Positions 1 to 7,766 of a stretch of 16,913 nucleotides of DNA are shown here, piece by piece. Each line of letters starts with the position of its first letter. Position 1 is the stretch's first letter. The notes below the pieces were generated by a model. That model did no database searches, was not told the DNA's origin, and saw only the letters and a list, made by a program, of their open reading frames with translations. The translations under genes were made by a program, and so were the position numbers. Source of the DNA: an uncultured Eubacteriales bacterium (lineage in GTDB: Bacteria; Bacillota; Clostridia; Lachnospirales; Anaerotignaceae); NCBI GenBank assembly GCA_900546215.1, contig URCD01000051.1:1-16913 (forward strand). The letters run 5' to 3'.

Positions 1-123
1 TACAACTTTAAGGTAGGCTATTCTTCCTATAAGAACAACCATAATTCCTGTCATAGCAAAAAGAATAAGGCGCTGACGTCTTATTCTCTTATTCTGTATT
101 TGTCTCTGTTTTGATTTACTCAA
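1..123 (-). CDS. Class B penicillin-binding protein (FtsI/SpoVD type), N-terminal fragment
   Basis: Only the first 41 codons are inside the window; the gene runs off the left edge. The start is TTG at 123-121: an in-frame TGA lies three codons upstream and the only in-frame ATG falls inside the membrane segment. The fragment has a basic cytoplasmic tail rich in Lys, Arg and Gln (residues 1-20), then one hydrophobic segment (about 21-34) and the ending RIAYLKVV, which resembles the membrane-anchor exit of SpoVD/FtsI proteins. It begins 25 bp after ftsL, in the classical mraZ-rsmH-ftsL-PBP order. Known role of the family: a membrane-anchored transpeptidase that crosslinks septal or spore-cortex peptidoglycan. 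The fragment cannot tell FtsI (PbpB) from SpoVD. The ribosome binding site is weak (GGA about 13 nt upstream), so translation may rely on coupling to ftsL. Confidence 0.8.
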   Translation of the reverse strand, partial: MSKSKQRQIQNKRIRRQRLILFAMTGIMVVLIGRIAYLKVV

Positions 124-148
124 TAACCATCATTCCAATCCGTAAAAA

Positions 149-709
149 TCAGCTTCTGAAGAAGAACTCCTTTAAAAGTTCAGCGTCAACTTCAGGCATA
201 TCGCTGGCATTATCACTATACTGGACTGTATAGCTCTGTTCGGGAACACTTATTGTCTTTATCTGATAGCCCTGAGGCTCGGACATCCCAAGTACGTTAA
301 CAGCTCTGTCCTCTATGTAGTCAAGATTAATAGTGTCGCTTATTTCAGATGCAAGCACTATATTCTCGTTTTGTATCGTATTAAGCTCCGCTTTAAGCTG
401 AGTTATATCATAACGCATTTCAGTTACGGATGATACAGCTGTTATCGTCAGCACACAGCCGAAAAAAAACAGCCCTGCGGCCGCTACAAGCTGAACCGAA
501 TGCATCAAGTTTATACGTCTTTCGGCCCTTTCCCTTGCAGCCTGTTTTTTTCTTCGTTCCTCTTCAAGCTCTTTGCGTTTTTCTTCCTTTAACTTTCTTT
601 GAAAATCTAATTCATAAGCGGCTGAACCATAATTATAACTGCCATAATTATTATAAATCTTTTGGCTCCTATAGTCCATATAAGAAATCTCATTTCCTGA
701 ATACGCCAT
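149..709 (-). CDS. ftsL: FtsL-like septum formation protein
   Basis: A 186-residue bitopic membrane protein. Residues 1-33 are Tyr/Asn/Gly rich. Residues 35-66 are a highly charged Glu/Lys/Arg stretch likely to be a cytoplasmic coiled coil. One transmembrane segment spans about 71-94, and an extracellular leucine-zipper-like helix spans about 97-128. The sequence YIEDRAVNVLGMSEP at 131-145 is the typical end of the FtsL/DivIC coiled coil (ExxARxLGM-x-xP). FtsL partners DivIB and DivIC and helps activate septal FtsW/FtsI. Position between rsmH (26 bp upstream) and the penicillin-binding protein supports the call. Start ATG at 709; GGGGAG lies about 13 nt upstream. The long charged N-terminal tail exceeds the short one of B. 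subtilis FtsL, but such tails are seen in clostridial versions. Confidence 0.85.
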   Translation of the reverse strand: MAYSGNEISYMDYRSQKIYNNYGSYNYGSAAYELDFQRKLKEEKRKELEEERRKKQAARERAERRINLMHSVQLVAAAGLFFFGCVLTITAVSSVTEMRYDITQLKAELNTIQNENIVLASEISDTINLDYIEDRAVNVLGMSEPQGYQIKTISVPEQSYTVQYSDNASDMPEVDAELLKEFFFRS

Positions 710-735
710 TTATTCCGCTCTCCCCATTGATTTAT

Positions 736-1671
736 TTAAATCCGCTGCATAATTCTTAATTTTGCACTTCTGGCTCTTGGATTAAATTCCAATTCCTCTT
801 CCGACGGCAGTACAGGCTTTCTGGTAATAACCTTTCCGTCAGGCTTTTTGCCGCATACACAGACCGGAAATTCCGGCGGGCATGTGCAGGGGTTTTCATG
901 TCTTCGCATTGCGTTTTTTATTATTCTGTCCTCAAGGGAATGAAATGTAATTATACACATTCTTCCTCCCCCGTTAAGCTTAAGTGTCATATCGTCAACA
1001 GCTTTATCCAATATGGCCAGCTCTCCGTTTACCTCAATTCTAATAGCCTGAAATGTTCTTTTAGCCGGATGCGGGCCATCGCGTCTCGCACCTTTAGGCA
1101 CAGCCTTTTTTATAACCTCAACCAGCTCATAGGTCGTATCTATAGGCTTTATATTTCGTTCGGCAACAATAAACTGGGCAATCCTTTTGGCCCACTTTTC
1201 CTCACCGTATTTATAAATTATATCATTCAGTTCCTTTTCTGATTTTTCATTAACCACATTCCATGCGGTATATTCTGACTGCCTGTCCATCCTCATGTCC
1301 AAAGGCGCGTCCTGCATATATGAAAATCCTCTGTCTGCTTCATCAAGCTGATGGCTGGATACTCCCAGATCCAGCAAAAAGCCGTCTATTTTATCCACTC
1401 CAAGCTCGTCCAATATTTCAGCAGCATTATAAAAATTTCCATGTACTGCCGTAAATCTGTCTGAATATTCTTTAAGCCTTTCACCAGCCGCTTCAATAGC
1501 GTCCATATCCCGGTCTATTCCATAGAGGTGTCCGCCTTCTGTCAGCCTTTTAGCTATTTCCAGGCTGTGACCTCCGCCTCCCAGTGTACCGTCAACATAT
1601 ATTCCATCAGGCTTTATATTCAGTCCGTCTACAGCCTCGCGAAGGAGAACTGACACATGATTAAATTCCAC
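736..1671 (-). CDS. rsmH: 16S rRNA (cytosine-1402 N4)-methyltransferase RsmH
   Basis: A 311-residue protein of the usual RsmH (MraW) length. It methylates N4 of C1402 in the 16S rRNA decoding centre using S-adenosylmethionine. Visible family signatures are the N-terminal HVSVLLREAVDGL, the SAM-binding glycine loop DGTLGGGGHS (27-36), LLDLGVSSHQLDEADRGFSY around residue 100, FQAIRIEVNGEL, the CxC cysteine cluster near residues 265-275, and the C-terminal RARSAKLRIM. The start codon is GTG at 1671-1669, preceded by a strong GGAGGAG nine bases upstream; no ATG fits better. It follows mraZ by 24 bp and precedes ftsL by 26 bp, so it belongs to the MraZ-controlled transcription unit. Confidence 0.97.
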   Translation of the reverse strand: MEFNHVSVLLREAVDGLNIKPDGIYVDGTLGGGGHSLEIAKRLTEGGHLYGIDRDMDAIEAAGERLKEYSDRFTAVHGNFYNAAEILDELGVDKIDGFLLDLGVSSHQLDEADRGFSYMQDAPLDMRMDRQSEYTAWNVVNEKSEKELNDIIYKYGEEKWAKRIAQFIVAERNIKPIDTTYELVEVIKKAVPKGARRDGPHPAKRTFQAIRIEVNGELAILDKAVDDMTLKLNGGGRMCIITFHSLEDRIIKNAMRRHENPCTCPPEFPVCVCGKKPDGKVITRKPVLPSEEELEFNPRARSAKLRIMQRI

Positions 1672-1695
1672 TTTGAAACACTCCTCCGCTGTATT

Positions 1696-2124
1696 TTAAA
1701 TACCAAACAGTCCCATTGATTCAACAATGCTGTCATCCAGCTTGTCAGGGTCACATTCAGTATCCCATTTATCCTTGCTCCAAACCTCTATACGTGAGCC
1801 AACTCCCGCCGAGACAACTTCTTTAATTAATCCGGCATAGTTTCTCAAGCTCTGGGGAATTATTATTCTTCCCTGATTATCCACGTCACATTCAACGGCC
1901 CCTGAAAGAAAGAACCTTGTAAAGCGGCGTGCGTCAGCGTTAGCCAGAGGAAGCTGGCGGAGTTTTTCCTCAAAAACCTCCCATTCGCTTCTCGGATATA
2001 TGTAAAGGCAACGGTCTATTCCTTTGGTTACGATGAAATGCTCGCCAAGTCCTTCACGAAATTTTGCAGGCACAATAAGCCTTCCTTTTGCGTCAAGACT
2101 ATGTGAATACTCGCCTATGAACAT
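1696..2124 (-). CDS. mraZ: MraZ, transcriptional regulator of the division cluster
   Basis: A 142-residue protein made of two SpoVT/AbrB-like DNA-binding repeats. The hallmark DxKGRxxxP motif occurs at residues 11-18 (DAKGRLIVP) and again, slightly changed, near 82-90 (DNQGRIIIP). MraZ forms a ring of subunits on the nucleoid and represses its own operon by contacting tandem repeats near the promoter; such repeats are visible here just upstream. Start ATG at 2124 with GGGAGGTGAG directly upstream. It is the first gene of the leftward unit mraZ-rsmH-ftsL-PBP. Length is normal for the family. Confidence 0.97.
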   Translation of the reverse strand: MFIGEYSHSLDAKGRLIVPAKFREGLGEHFIVTKGIDRCLYIYPRSEWEVFEEKLRQLPLANADARRFTRFFLSGAVECDVDNQGRIIIPQSLRNYAGLIKEVVSAGVGSRIEVWSKDKWDTECDPDKLDDSIVESMGLFGI

Positions 2125-2174
2125 TCCATCTCACCTCCCGTTTCAGATTTTTAACACATTTGCGCCAAAATCGG

Positions 2175-2246
2175 TCACTTTTCCTCTACTTTCTACCACC
2201 TAACACCACTTGTCACCATTATAAAGAAATTTCTAGGAAATTACAA
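2175..2246 (-). promoter_or_regulatory. mraZ promoter with overlapping MraZ-type decameric operator
   Basis: On the minus strand, a -35 TTGTAA (2246-2241), a 17-bp spacer and a perfect -10 TATAAT (2223-2218) form a good SigA promoter. Starting inside the -10 are repeats with the core TGGT whose first T lies at 2218, 2208 and 2198, a degenerate TAGA at 2188, and an off-phase TGAC at 2177. The 10-bp period puts the repeats on one DNA face. Characterised MraZ proteins bind such 10-bp-spaced repeats between promoter and mraZ, so autorepression is the inference. The repeat spacing and the promoter are seen directly. Confidence 0.8.
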
Positions 2247-2272
2247 GAGTATGACAACCTATTTTTTTCAAT

Positions 2273-2302
2273 AAAAAAAACAGCTTGTAAAAGCTGTTTT
2301 TT
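2273..2302 (-). terminator. Intrinsic terminator of lgt
   Basis: On the minus strand the stem AAAACAGCTT with loop TTAC closes on AAGCTGTTTT and runs into eight T residues. It lies 22 bp after the lgt stop codon and separates lgt from the mraZ promoter. The plus strand also shows a T run, so it could work in both directions. Confidence 0.85.
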
Positions 2303-2324
2303 AGTCATAATTGAATTTGGTTAT

Positions 2325-3209
2325 TTATTCCTTGCTTTGTCCCGTTTTATCCTCATTATCCGCCATTTTTCTGCCAAACCAAAAAAGCATAAAAACTCCA
2401 ATGATTATCATTGCGGCGCTGAGTGCCTGACTTACCCTTATTCCGCTGTTCCAAAGGTAAAGGCTGTCTGTTCTAAGCCCTTCTATCCAAACTCTTCCTA
2501 TTCCGTAAAGTATGAGATACCATGCAAAAATCCTTTTACTGAATTTTCCGCTTTTTCTTAAAATCAAAAGAGCTATAAAAACGCCGATGTTCCAGAGAGA
2601 CTCATATAAAAAGGTTGGATGAACCTGTATATACTCCACTCCGTTTTCTATTACCGTATGCCTTAAAATATCTTTGGTCAGATTGCCGCTGGAAACCTCC
2701 GAAAGCTGATACCGCATTGCAAACAGACCGTCAGTGTAACCTCCAAACGCCTCACGGTTGAAAAAGTTACCCCATCTTCCTATTGCCTGTCCCAAAGGAA
2801 CATACGGAACCATAACGTCAGCCATATCCCAGAAATTAAGCTTTCTCTTTCTCACAAAGAATATTCCAAATATAAGCGCGGCTATTATGCCGCCGTATAT
2901 CGCCAGACCGCCCTCTCTGGTATTGAATATATCCATCAGGTTATCCTTATACATATCCCAGCTGAAAATCACAAAGTAAAGCCTTGCTCCCACTATACAG
3001 AAAACTATTCCATAGAGCATAAAATCCAGTACATTATCAGGGTTGCCGCCTATTTTTTTCATATATCTCATAGCAAGCCATGTACCAAGTATCAGTCCCG
3101 TTCCGATAAAAATCCCATACCAGTATACATCAAGGCCAAAAAGTGAGAAAGCAACCCTATCCAGCGTACCTATTTCAATTCCCAAATTGGGAAACCATAT
3201 TTCCGGCAT
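2325..3209 (-). CDS. lgt: Phosphatidylglycerol-prolipoprotein diacylglyceryl transferase
   Basis: A 294-residue multi-pass membrane enzyme with about seven hydrophobic helices. It transfers diacylglyceryl from phosphatidylglycerol to the lipobox cysteine of prolipoproteins, the first step of lipoprotein maturation. The Lgt signature GRWGNFFNREAFG is at residues 144-156. Other conserved pieces are REGGLAIYGG (98-107, where enterobacterial Lgt has HGG), HPTFLYES near residue 197, and GRVWIEGLRTDSLYL near 238. Start ATG with GGAGG seven bases upstream. It has its own promoter in the gap after the M16 pair and a terminator after its stop, so it can be expressed alone. Confidence 0.96.
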   Translation of the reverse strand: MPEIWFPNLGIEIGTLDRVAFSLFGLDVYWYGIFIGTGLILGTWLAMRYMKKIGGNPDNVLDFMLYGIVFCIVGARLYFVIFSWDMYKDNLMDIFNTREGGLAIYGGIIAALIFGIFFVRKRKLNFWDMADVMVPYVPLGQAIGRWGNFFNREAFGGYTDGLFAMRYQLSEVSSGNLTKDILRHTVIENGVEYIQVHPTFLYESLWNIGVFIALLILRKSGKFSKRIFAWYLILYGIGRVWIEGLRTDSLYLWNSGIRVSQALSAAMIIIGVFMLFWFGRKMADNEDKTGQSKE

Positions 3210-3241
3210 ACTAATACCTCCATAAAATCAACTTATGGAAC

Positions 3242-3270
3242 ATTCTAACACAGCGTCAGGCTCCAATCAA
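3242..3270 (-). promoter_or_regulatory. Putative SigA promoter of lgt
   Basis: Minus-strand TTGATT (3270-3265), a 17-bp spacer and TAGAAT (3247-3242), 32 bp before the lgt ATG. No terminator is visible between the M16 gene and lgt, so read-through may also contribute. Confidence 0.6.
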
Positions 3271-3282
3271 GTTAAAAAGGCA

Positions 3283-4524
3283 TTAGTCTGTCTTGCCATT
3301 TACAATGCAAACACCGTTTACGGTATCTATCATATCAAGTACGTCCTCACACTCGTTAAGGGTAAGACTCCTTAAAGTCTCCGCTATCTCAGCCAAGGAT
3401 CTTCCTCTGAATTCAGCCTGTGTCATAACGGCGGTCTCACAGTCGTCAATCGAGCGCATGAACCAGCCTGTAAGCTTTTTTCTTTCTCTGACAAATGTTC
3501 TTTCGTCTATACCGCTTTCTTTAATTTCAACCAAATCCTCGTCAAGCAGCTCTGCCGCTTTTTGTCCATCTTCTGCCGGCCCGCTTACCGCAAAGTATCC
3601 AAGCCCCTTGTGCTCATAAATTTCCACCTGAGGCACCTCACTGGCAATTCCATTTGATATCAGCTTTTTAAATGATTTCGAGCTTTCACCAAATGCCGTA
3701 TCTCCAATCATCCTGAGTAAAAAGTTCTTTTTAATTCTGCAGCCATTTGGTTCAACAGGATACACTGCACAGTATCTTGGAACAGTAACATCCATTTCAA
3801 GCTCTGTACTTCCACCCTGTATTTCCGTTTTGAGACACTTTGCCTGAGCAGGAGTTTTTTCTATGCCTCCTAAAATTTTTTCGGCCTCGTTCATTATGTC
3901 ATCAGCCTTTACATCCCCTCCGCATATTATTGTCATGTTTCTGGGTACATAAAAGGCGCTGTGGCACGCATATAAAATCTCAGTATTAATTTTGTCTACA
4001 CTTTCGGCGGTTCCGGCAATCTCTGATGATAAAGAGCTGTCAGGATATAAGTTTTTCAATGCTCCAAAAAAAGCTTTCCAGTTAGGGTCGTCATCGTACA
4101 TAGCTATTTCATTTTTTATAATTTTCTTCTCATTATTGACACTTTCCTCCATAAAATAAGGTGTCTCAACAAAATTTAGAAGAAGGCTGAAGCATTCCAT
4201 AAAATTATCTGCTGTCTTAAAATAGTAGACCGTTTTTCCTCCGTCAGTAAATGCATTGACCTCAGCTCCAAGCTCAGTGAATTTACTGCTGACATTACCA
4301 TCTATCTGCTCAAACATTTGATGTTCCAAAAAATGCGCTGTTCCAAGAGGCACGCGGTAGTATTTGTTTTCATGGTAAAATTCAGTATCCGCAGACCCAA
4401 ATGATACAGCAACAGCGCCTACCTTAATATTTCTTTCCTTAGGCAGTATATATACCTCCGCGCCGCAGTTCAGCTTATGGTGTATTGTTTCGCAGCCGGA
4501 GGGGCAGTTAATTTTTACTTCCAT
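3283..4524 (-). CDS. M16-family zinc peptidase, catalytic type (YmfH-like)
   Basis: A 413-residue member of the insulinase-like M16 family. The inverted zinc motif HFLEH is intact at residues 64-68 (ligands H64 and H68, base E67), and E139 in NEKKIIKNEIAMY is placed where the third zinc ligand is expected, 71 residues later. The second half has the usual non-catalytic M16 domain. It follows the paralogue at 4539-5780 by 14 bp, and its AAGGAGG ribosome site touches the upstream stop, implying coupled translation. B. subtilis has an adjacent pair, ymfF-ymfH, of this kind, and AlbE-AlbF is a related pair. A proteolytic role on a peptide or small protein is inferred; the substrate is unknown. No signal peptide, so it is probably cytoplasmic. 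Confidence 0.88.
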   Translation of the reverse strand: MEVKINCPSGCETIHHKLNCGAEVYILPKERNIKVGAVAVSFGSADTEFYHENKYYRVPLGTAHFLEHQMFEQIDGNVSSKFTELGAEVNAFTDGGKTVYYFKTADNFMECFSLLLNFVETPYFMEESVNNEKKIIKNEIAMYDDDPNWKAFFGALKNLYPDSSLSSEIAGTAESVDKINTEILYACHSAFYVPRNMTIICGGDVKADDIMNEAEKILGGIEKTPAQAKCLKTEIQGGSTELEMDVTVPRYCAVYPVEPNGCRIKKNFLLRMIGDTAFGESSKSFKKLISNGIASEVPQVEIYEHKGLGYFAVSGPAEDGQKAAELLDEDLVEIKESGIDERTFVRERKKLTGWFMRSIDDCETAVMTQAEFRGRSLAEIAETLRSLTLNECEDVLDMIDTVNGVCIVNGKTD

Positions 4525-4538
4525 TTAAATTTTCCTCC

Positions 4539-5780
4539 TTATTTATCGGCCGCTACTATAAATACGCCTTTTTTGTTTAGTCCTTTTACAGCGTTTCTAA
4601 TATCAGAAATAGTAATTGCCTCTATATCATCCTCTGCATGGTGTTCAACTGTTACACCCAGAAGCATTTCATTCATACATTCATTAATTTCACCTGTTCT
4701 TCTGTCCTTCATAGCCTTCAAATCTCTTAAAACTGCCTTTTTGGCAGAATCAAGCTGTTTTTCATCTATACAGCAGCCTTCTATTCCTTTTTCAATGAGC
4801 TTAACAGTTTTGTCTTCACTTCCCGGTGCAACTCCTGCGTCAATAACATAAACCATTCTGAACCTCATGAGCCTGCCGCCGATATAGTAACAGAGACCCT
4901 CTTCCTGTCTTACGCTGTCGTATAAAACTGATGCTCCAGCTCCACAGAGAATTTCCCTGAGAACAAGGCCTGTACACCAGTCTTTGCCCCATGCATTAAG
5001 CTTGGTGGTATAAGCCATAGCAATTCTGCTCTGGCCAATGCCTCTGTTTTCAGTTTTTTCAGCACAGCCGCCTGCTTCCTTAACCTCATCAACAGGGAGC
5101 TTGTCCACATCGTCTCTTCTGCTAATAAAACTTTTTGCTGTTTCAAGGGCCTTTTCATCCTCAATGTCTCCGCTTATAAAAATATCAGTATGCGCTGATT
5201 TTTTAAGTTCAATATACAGGTCATTGAGTTCTTTTACGCTTATTCCATCAATATCTTCAATATATCCGTCACAGTGGACAGAAAAACCGTCCTCAGGATA
5301 TACAATATCAATAAGCTTTTCAACGGCATACTGGGCTGCAGAATCATTCTTTTCCATAAGCATTGTTTTCAGCCTATTTTTTGCCTGCTTGAGAGCATCC
5401 TCATTAATTTTTGTTTCTACAATCTCCTTTAAAAGAGTTGACGCATGCTTGTAAACCTTTTCCTGTGCAGCATTATCCGTAACACATTCCATATTTAAGG
5501 CAAGAAGCTGTCTTCCTCCCTTTTGAAGCACTGTCGCCTCAAATACTGCTCCGTACATTTCTGCCAGATTTTCTTCAAGAGCTGCCCTGTCCCCATTTTT
5601 GCCAAGTCTTAGGCACTCGGCTAAAAGTGAAAGCTTTGTTGCTTTCTCCCTGGACGCCGGTATTGTCCATACAATTGAGATAAAATTAGTATTAAACTTG
5701 CCTTCATTAAAGTAATGGAGCCTTACAGCTTCCGAAATTTCTGTCATTGCATCTAGTTTTTCATATTCTTTGGCTATCAT
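4539..5780 (-). CDS. M16-family peptidase homologue lacking the zinc site (YmfF-like)
   Basis: A 413-residue protein, exactly the length of its downstream partner. The position of HxxEH holds LLAECLRLG instead, so the zinc ligands are absent and catalysis is not expected. The C-terminal half keeps the M16 element VRQEEGLCYYIGGRL, the Arg-Tyr region that contacts substrate in active pairs. The start is ATG at 5780, with GAGGTGA five bases upstream. The frame stays open 31 codons further, to 5873, but that extension has no ribosome site and overlaps the divergent promoter region. By analogy with MPP alpha/beta and other two-subunit M16 enzymes, this is probably the substrate-binding subunit of a heterodimer with the 3283-4524 product. 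Confidence 0.85.
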   Translation of the reverse strand: MIAKEYEKLDAMTEISEAVRLHYFNEGKFNTNFISIVWTIPASREKATKLSLLAECLRLGKNGDRAALEENLAEMYGAVFEATVLQKGGRQLLALNMECVTDNAAQEKVYKHASTLLKEIVETKINEDALKQAKNRLKTMLMEKNDSAAQYAVEKLIDIVYPEDGFSVHCDGYIEDIDGISVKELNDLYIELKKSAHTDIFISGDIEDEKALETAKSFISRRDDVDKLPVDEVKEAGGCAEKTENRGIGQSRIAMAYTTKLNAWGKDWCTGLVLREILCGAGASVLYDSVRQEEGLCYYIGGRLMRFRMVYVIDAGVAPGSEDKTVKLIEKGIEGCCIDEKQLDSAKKAVLRDLKAMKDRRTGEINECMNEMLLGVTVEHHAEDDIEAITISDIRNAVKGLNKKGVFIVAADK

Positions 5781-5793
5781 AAAATTCACCTCA

Positions 5794-5855
5794 TTGCTAT
5801 TATGTCTTTCAAAAGGTAAAATATACTTGTTGTTATATACGAAGGATGTTAAAAT
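5794..5855 (+). promoter_or_regulatory. Candidate promoters of the thioesterase gene
   Basis: Two overlapping plus-strand candidates: TTGCTA (5794-5799), 17 bp, TAAAAT (5817-5822); and TTGTTG (5827-5832), 17 bp, TAAAAT (5850-5855). Both are moderate matches in AT-rich DNA. No convincing promoter for the divergent M16 pair was found here. Confidence 0.35.
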
Positions 5856-5891
5856 TTCTATAAAATATGACATAAGTGTGGAGGTAATAAA

Positions 5892-6371
5892 ATGGACATT
5901 GACAGAACCTTTGAAGAAATGAAAAATAAAATAGAAGCTTTGCGAAATGCAGAAGCTTCAAGAGGTGAAGACATTCCTATCTCATTGCAGATGGAAAGTG
6001 ATTTGTATTCATTTTCACCGGAAGAAAGAAAAATCACCCTTTCTTTTCCCGTACTGAAAAAAGAGCTTAATCCAAACGGCGCTATGATAGGCGGCCTTAT
6101 CTGTACAGCTATAGATATAACCTACGGAATACTTGTTTTCGGTCTATGCGGCGGAGAAATAATACCTCCGACAATAACCATGACAACAAACTTTATCAAC
6201 GCAATATTTGGAGGTGATACGCTCCTTGTGACTGCTAAGGTTGAGTCATGGGGCAAGCGAATAATCAACATGTCCGCCGTGGGAGTATCTAAGGATACCG
6301 GAAAAACAATAATTACATCTACCACCTCATTTGTAAGCAATGAATCCTTTAAACTAAATAAGCAGAAGTAA
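5892..6371 (+). CDS. PaaI-like hotdog-fold thioesterase
   Basis: A 159-residue protein of the acyl-CoA thioesterase type. Residues around 55-75 (NPNGAMIGGLICTAIDITYG) match the hotdog helix signature of the PaaI family, which normally reads G-x-x-HGG-x-x-x-x-x-xD; here the aspartate is kept but the histidine is replaced (IGG). The C-terminal strands (ITMTTNFINAIFGGDTLLVTAKVE onward) fit the five-stranded hotdog sheet. Start ATG with GGAGG seven bases upstream. It is transcribed away from the M16 pair and stands alone, so the substrate cannot be inferred. The missing His could mean a changed mechanism or a binding rather than hydrolytic role. Confidence 0.75.
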   Translation: MDIDRTFEEMKNKIEALRNAEASRGEDIPISLQMESDLYSFSPEERKITLSFPVLKKELNPNGAMIGGLICTAIDITYGILVFGLCGGEIIPPTITMTTNFINAIFGGDTLLVTAKVESWGKRIINMSAVGVSKDTGKTIITSTTSFVSNESFKLNKQK

Positions 6372-6390
6372 TTTAAAGACAAAATCCTGC

Positions 6391-6422
6391 AAAAAAAGCC
6401 GTACGGCATATACCGTACGGCT
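6391..6422 (-). terminator. Intrinsic terminator after the stalk-domain protein gene
   Basis: A perfect 10-bp stem, AGCCGTACGG and its complement, with a 6-nt loop. On the minus strand it is followed by seven T residues, 14 bp after the stop at 6436. On the plus strand it follows the thioesterase stop but lacks a T run. Confidence 0.85.
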
Positions 6423-6435
6423 AAATTATTAATAA

Positions 6436-7716
6436 TTATTTTATATATGATATTCTGTCTTTTATGAGCGAATTTTTTGACTTAAGCTCCTGTGAGCCTT
6501 CAACAATACAACGAACCGAAATATCCCACCAAGTCTCATTTACATCATTGTTTCCATAGGTATAAACAACCGGTGTCTCCTCTTTGGACATATCCTTATT
6601 GGTTATTGTAAAGCTAACGTTGCCGCTGTTATTTTCTGTAAAGGAAATCCTGATTGGAACAAGAGTATAATTGTCTGCAGTAATCATTACAGCATGTTTT
6701 CCGCCGTACTCTCCCCATTTGCATTCAATGGCGCTGTCCGTATCGTAGGCTATATCAAATACTCCGCTGGCATCATCGTTGTAATCGACAGGAATGACAA
6801 GCATCCCCTCATCTCCTACAAAAAGCTTTTCATACTCATCATTTGCTCTGTCAAATAAAAACAAACCGTTATCAGACTCAATTGCCCTCTGGTTCTCAAC
6901 AATCTCATTCAAAATATCCTTATAGAAAAGTTCCTTTTCCTTAAGCATATCGTTAAAGGTTCTAAGCGCTTTCTCCTTGCTTTCAACTACTCTTACATCA
7001 ACTTTTGTCTTATAATAATTAGTTGAGGAAAAGCCCTTATAATAGAGATTTATACCGGCTGTTCCTCTTTCCCCTGCATGAAGGAAAAGAGCCTTTTGCC
7101 CGTCGTAATACCCCTCTGTCACTTCGCATATTTTTTCCTTGTCCTCGTCAATATCGACTTCAATTTCAAGCGTAGGGTCACAGTTAATAGGTATAACTAT
7201 GTCCTCTCCAGGTTTCATATAAACCGTTTTGAGAGCAGGCTCAGGAGCCTCGGAATAATCATTGTTATAATTTGCTCTTGCGGCCGCAGCCGAATATACA
7301 GAAACAGACCTTGTCATCTCATTCCAGGTAATATCAATATCCAGCCCATCCGAAATTGCACGCAGAGGAACATATACCATATCATCGGCTATAATAGGTG
7401 CAATTGGTATTTCTTTAATTTTATCATCTAAAATCATTGTTTTTACGCCTTCGGTAAAAGACAGTATTGTGTTTCCATCTTTAATAGTAACCGTATTTGT
7501 TTCTCCGTTCCAAACAACCGTGCAGCCCAGCTTTTCAGCTACAAAACGAACCGGAACCATAGTATATCCGTCGTATGTCAAAGCAGACGCATCCGCAATC
7601 TCATCACCGTTAACATATATTCTTGCGTCCGAATTTACAACTTCACCTGCATATACTGAAACCGACATAAGCATGACAGCGGCGCCGGTAATAAAATACT
7701 TACTAAAATTTCTCAT
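6436..7716 (-). CDS. Secreted copper amine oxidase N-terminal (stalk) domain protein
   Basis: A 426-residue protein. Residues 1-23 are a signal peptide ending VYA before GE. Residues about 32-141 form a copper-amine-oxidase-N/stalk domain (IYVNG, YTMVPVRFVAEKLG, VVWNG, MVYVPLRAISDGLDIDITWN); in clostridia this domain is a cell-surface module without oxidase activity. The remaining 280 residues match no domain I recognise, but two stretches starting VIPI (about 174-244) and VIPV (about 307-375) look like repeated beta-sandwich units, separated by a helical charged linker (about 245-295). No cell-wall sorting motif or membrane anchor is visible. The start ATG at 7716 has a GGGGGG ribosome site; the frame is open 24 codons further up, but that is leader sequence. 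It has its own promoter and terminator. Function unknown; surface or extracellular binding is inferred. Confidence 0.8.
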   Translation of the reverse strand: MRNFSKYFITGAAVMLMSVSVYAGEVVNSDARIYVNGDEIADASALTYDGYTMVPVRFVAEKLGCTVVWNGETNTVTIKDGNTILSFTEGVKTMILDDKIKEIPIAPIIADDMVYVPLRAISDGLDIDITWNEMTRSVSVYSAAAARANYNNDYSEAPEPALKTVYMKPGEDIVIPINCDPTLEIEVDIDEDKEKICEVTEGYYDGQKALFLHAGERGTAGINLYYKGFSSTNYYKTKVDVRVVESKEKALRTFNDMLKEKELFYKDILNEIVENQRAIESDNGLFLFDRANDEYEKLFVGDEGMLVIPVDYNDDASGVFDIAYDTDSAIECKWGEYGGKHAVMITADNYTLVPIRISFTENNSGNVSFTITNKDMSKEETPVVYTYGNNDVNETWWDISVRCIVEGSQELKSKNSLIKDRISYIK

Positions 7717-7766
7717 ATTTAAATCCCCCCGATGGATACAAAGCAGTAAAATATACCTATAAATAA

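Noticed and set aside
430..759. Plus-strand open frame opposite ftsL and the rsmH end
   Set aside because: It is antisense to ftsL, lacks a ribosome site, has no recognisable domain and low-complexity composition. It is a shadow frame.
2160..2561. Plus-strand open frame across the mraZ operator, lgt terminator and lgt 3' end
   Set aside because: It runs through promoter, operator and terminator elements of the minus strand and shows no protein signature.
3265..3300. Search for a terminator after the M16 pair
   Set aside because: No stem followed by a T run was found between 3210 and 3283, so none is reported.
5781..5873. N-terminal extension of the YmfF-like protein
   Set aside because: The extension has no ribosome site and overlaps the divergent promoter region, whereas ATG 5780 has GAGGTGA at ideal spacing.
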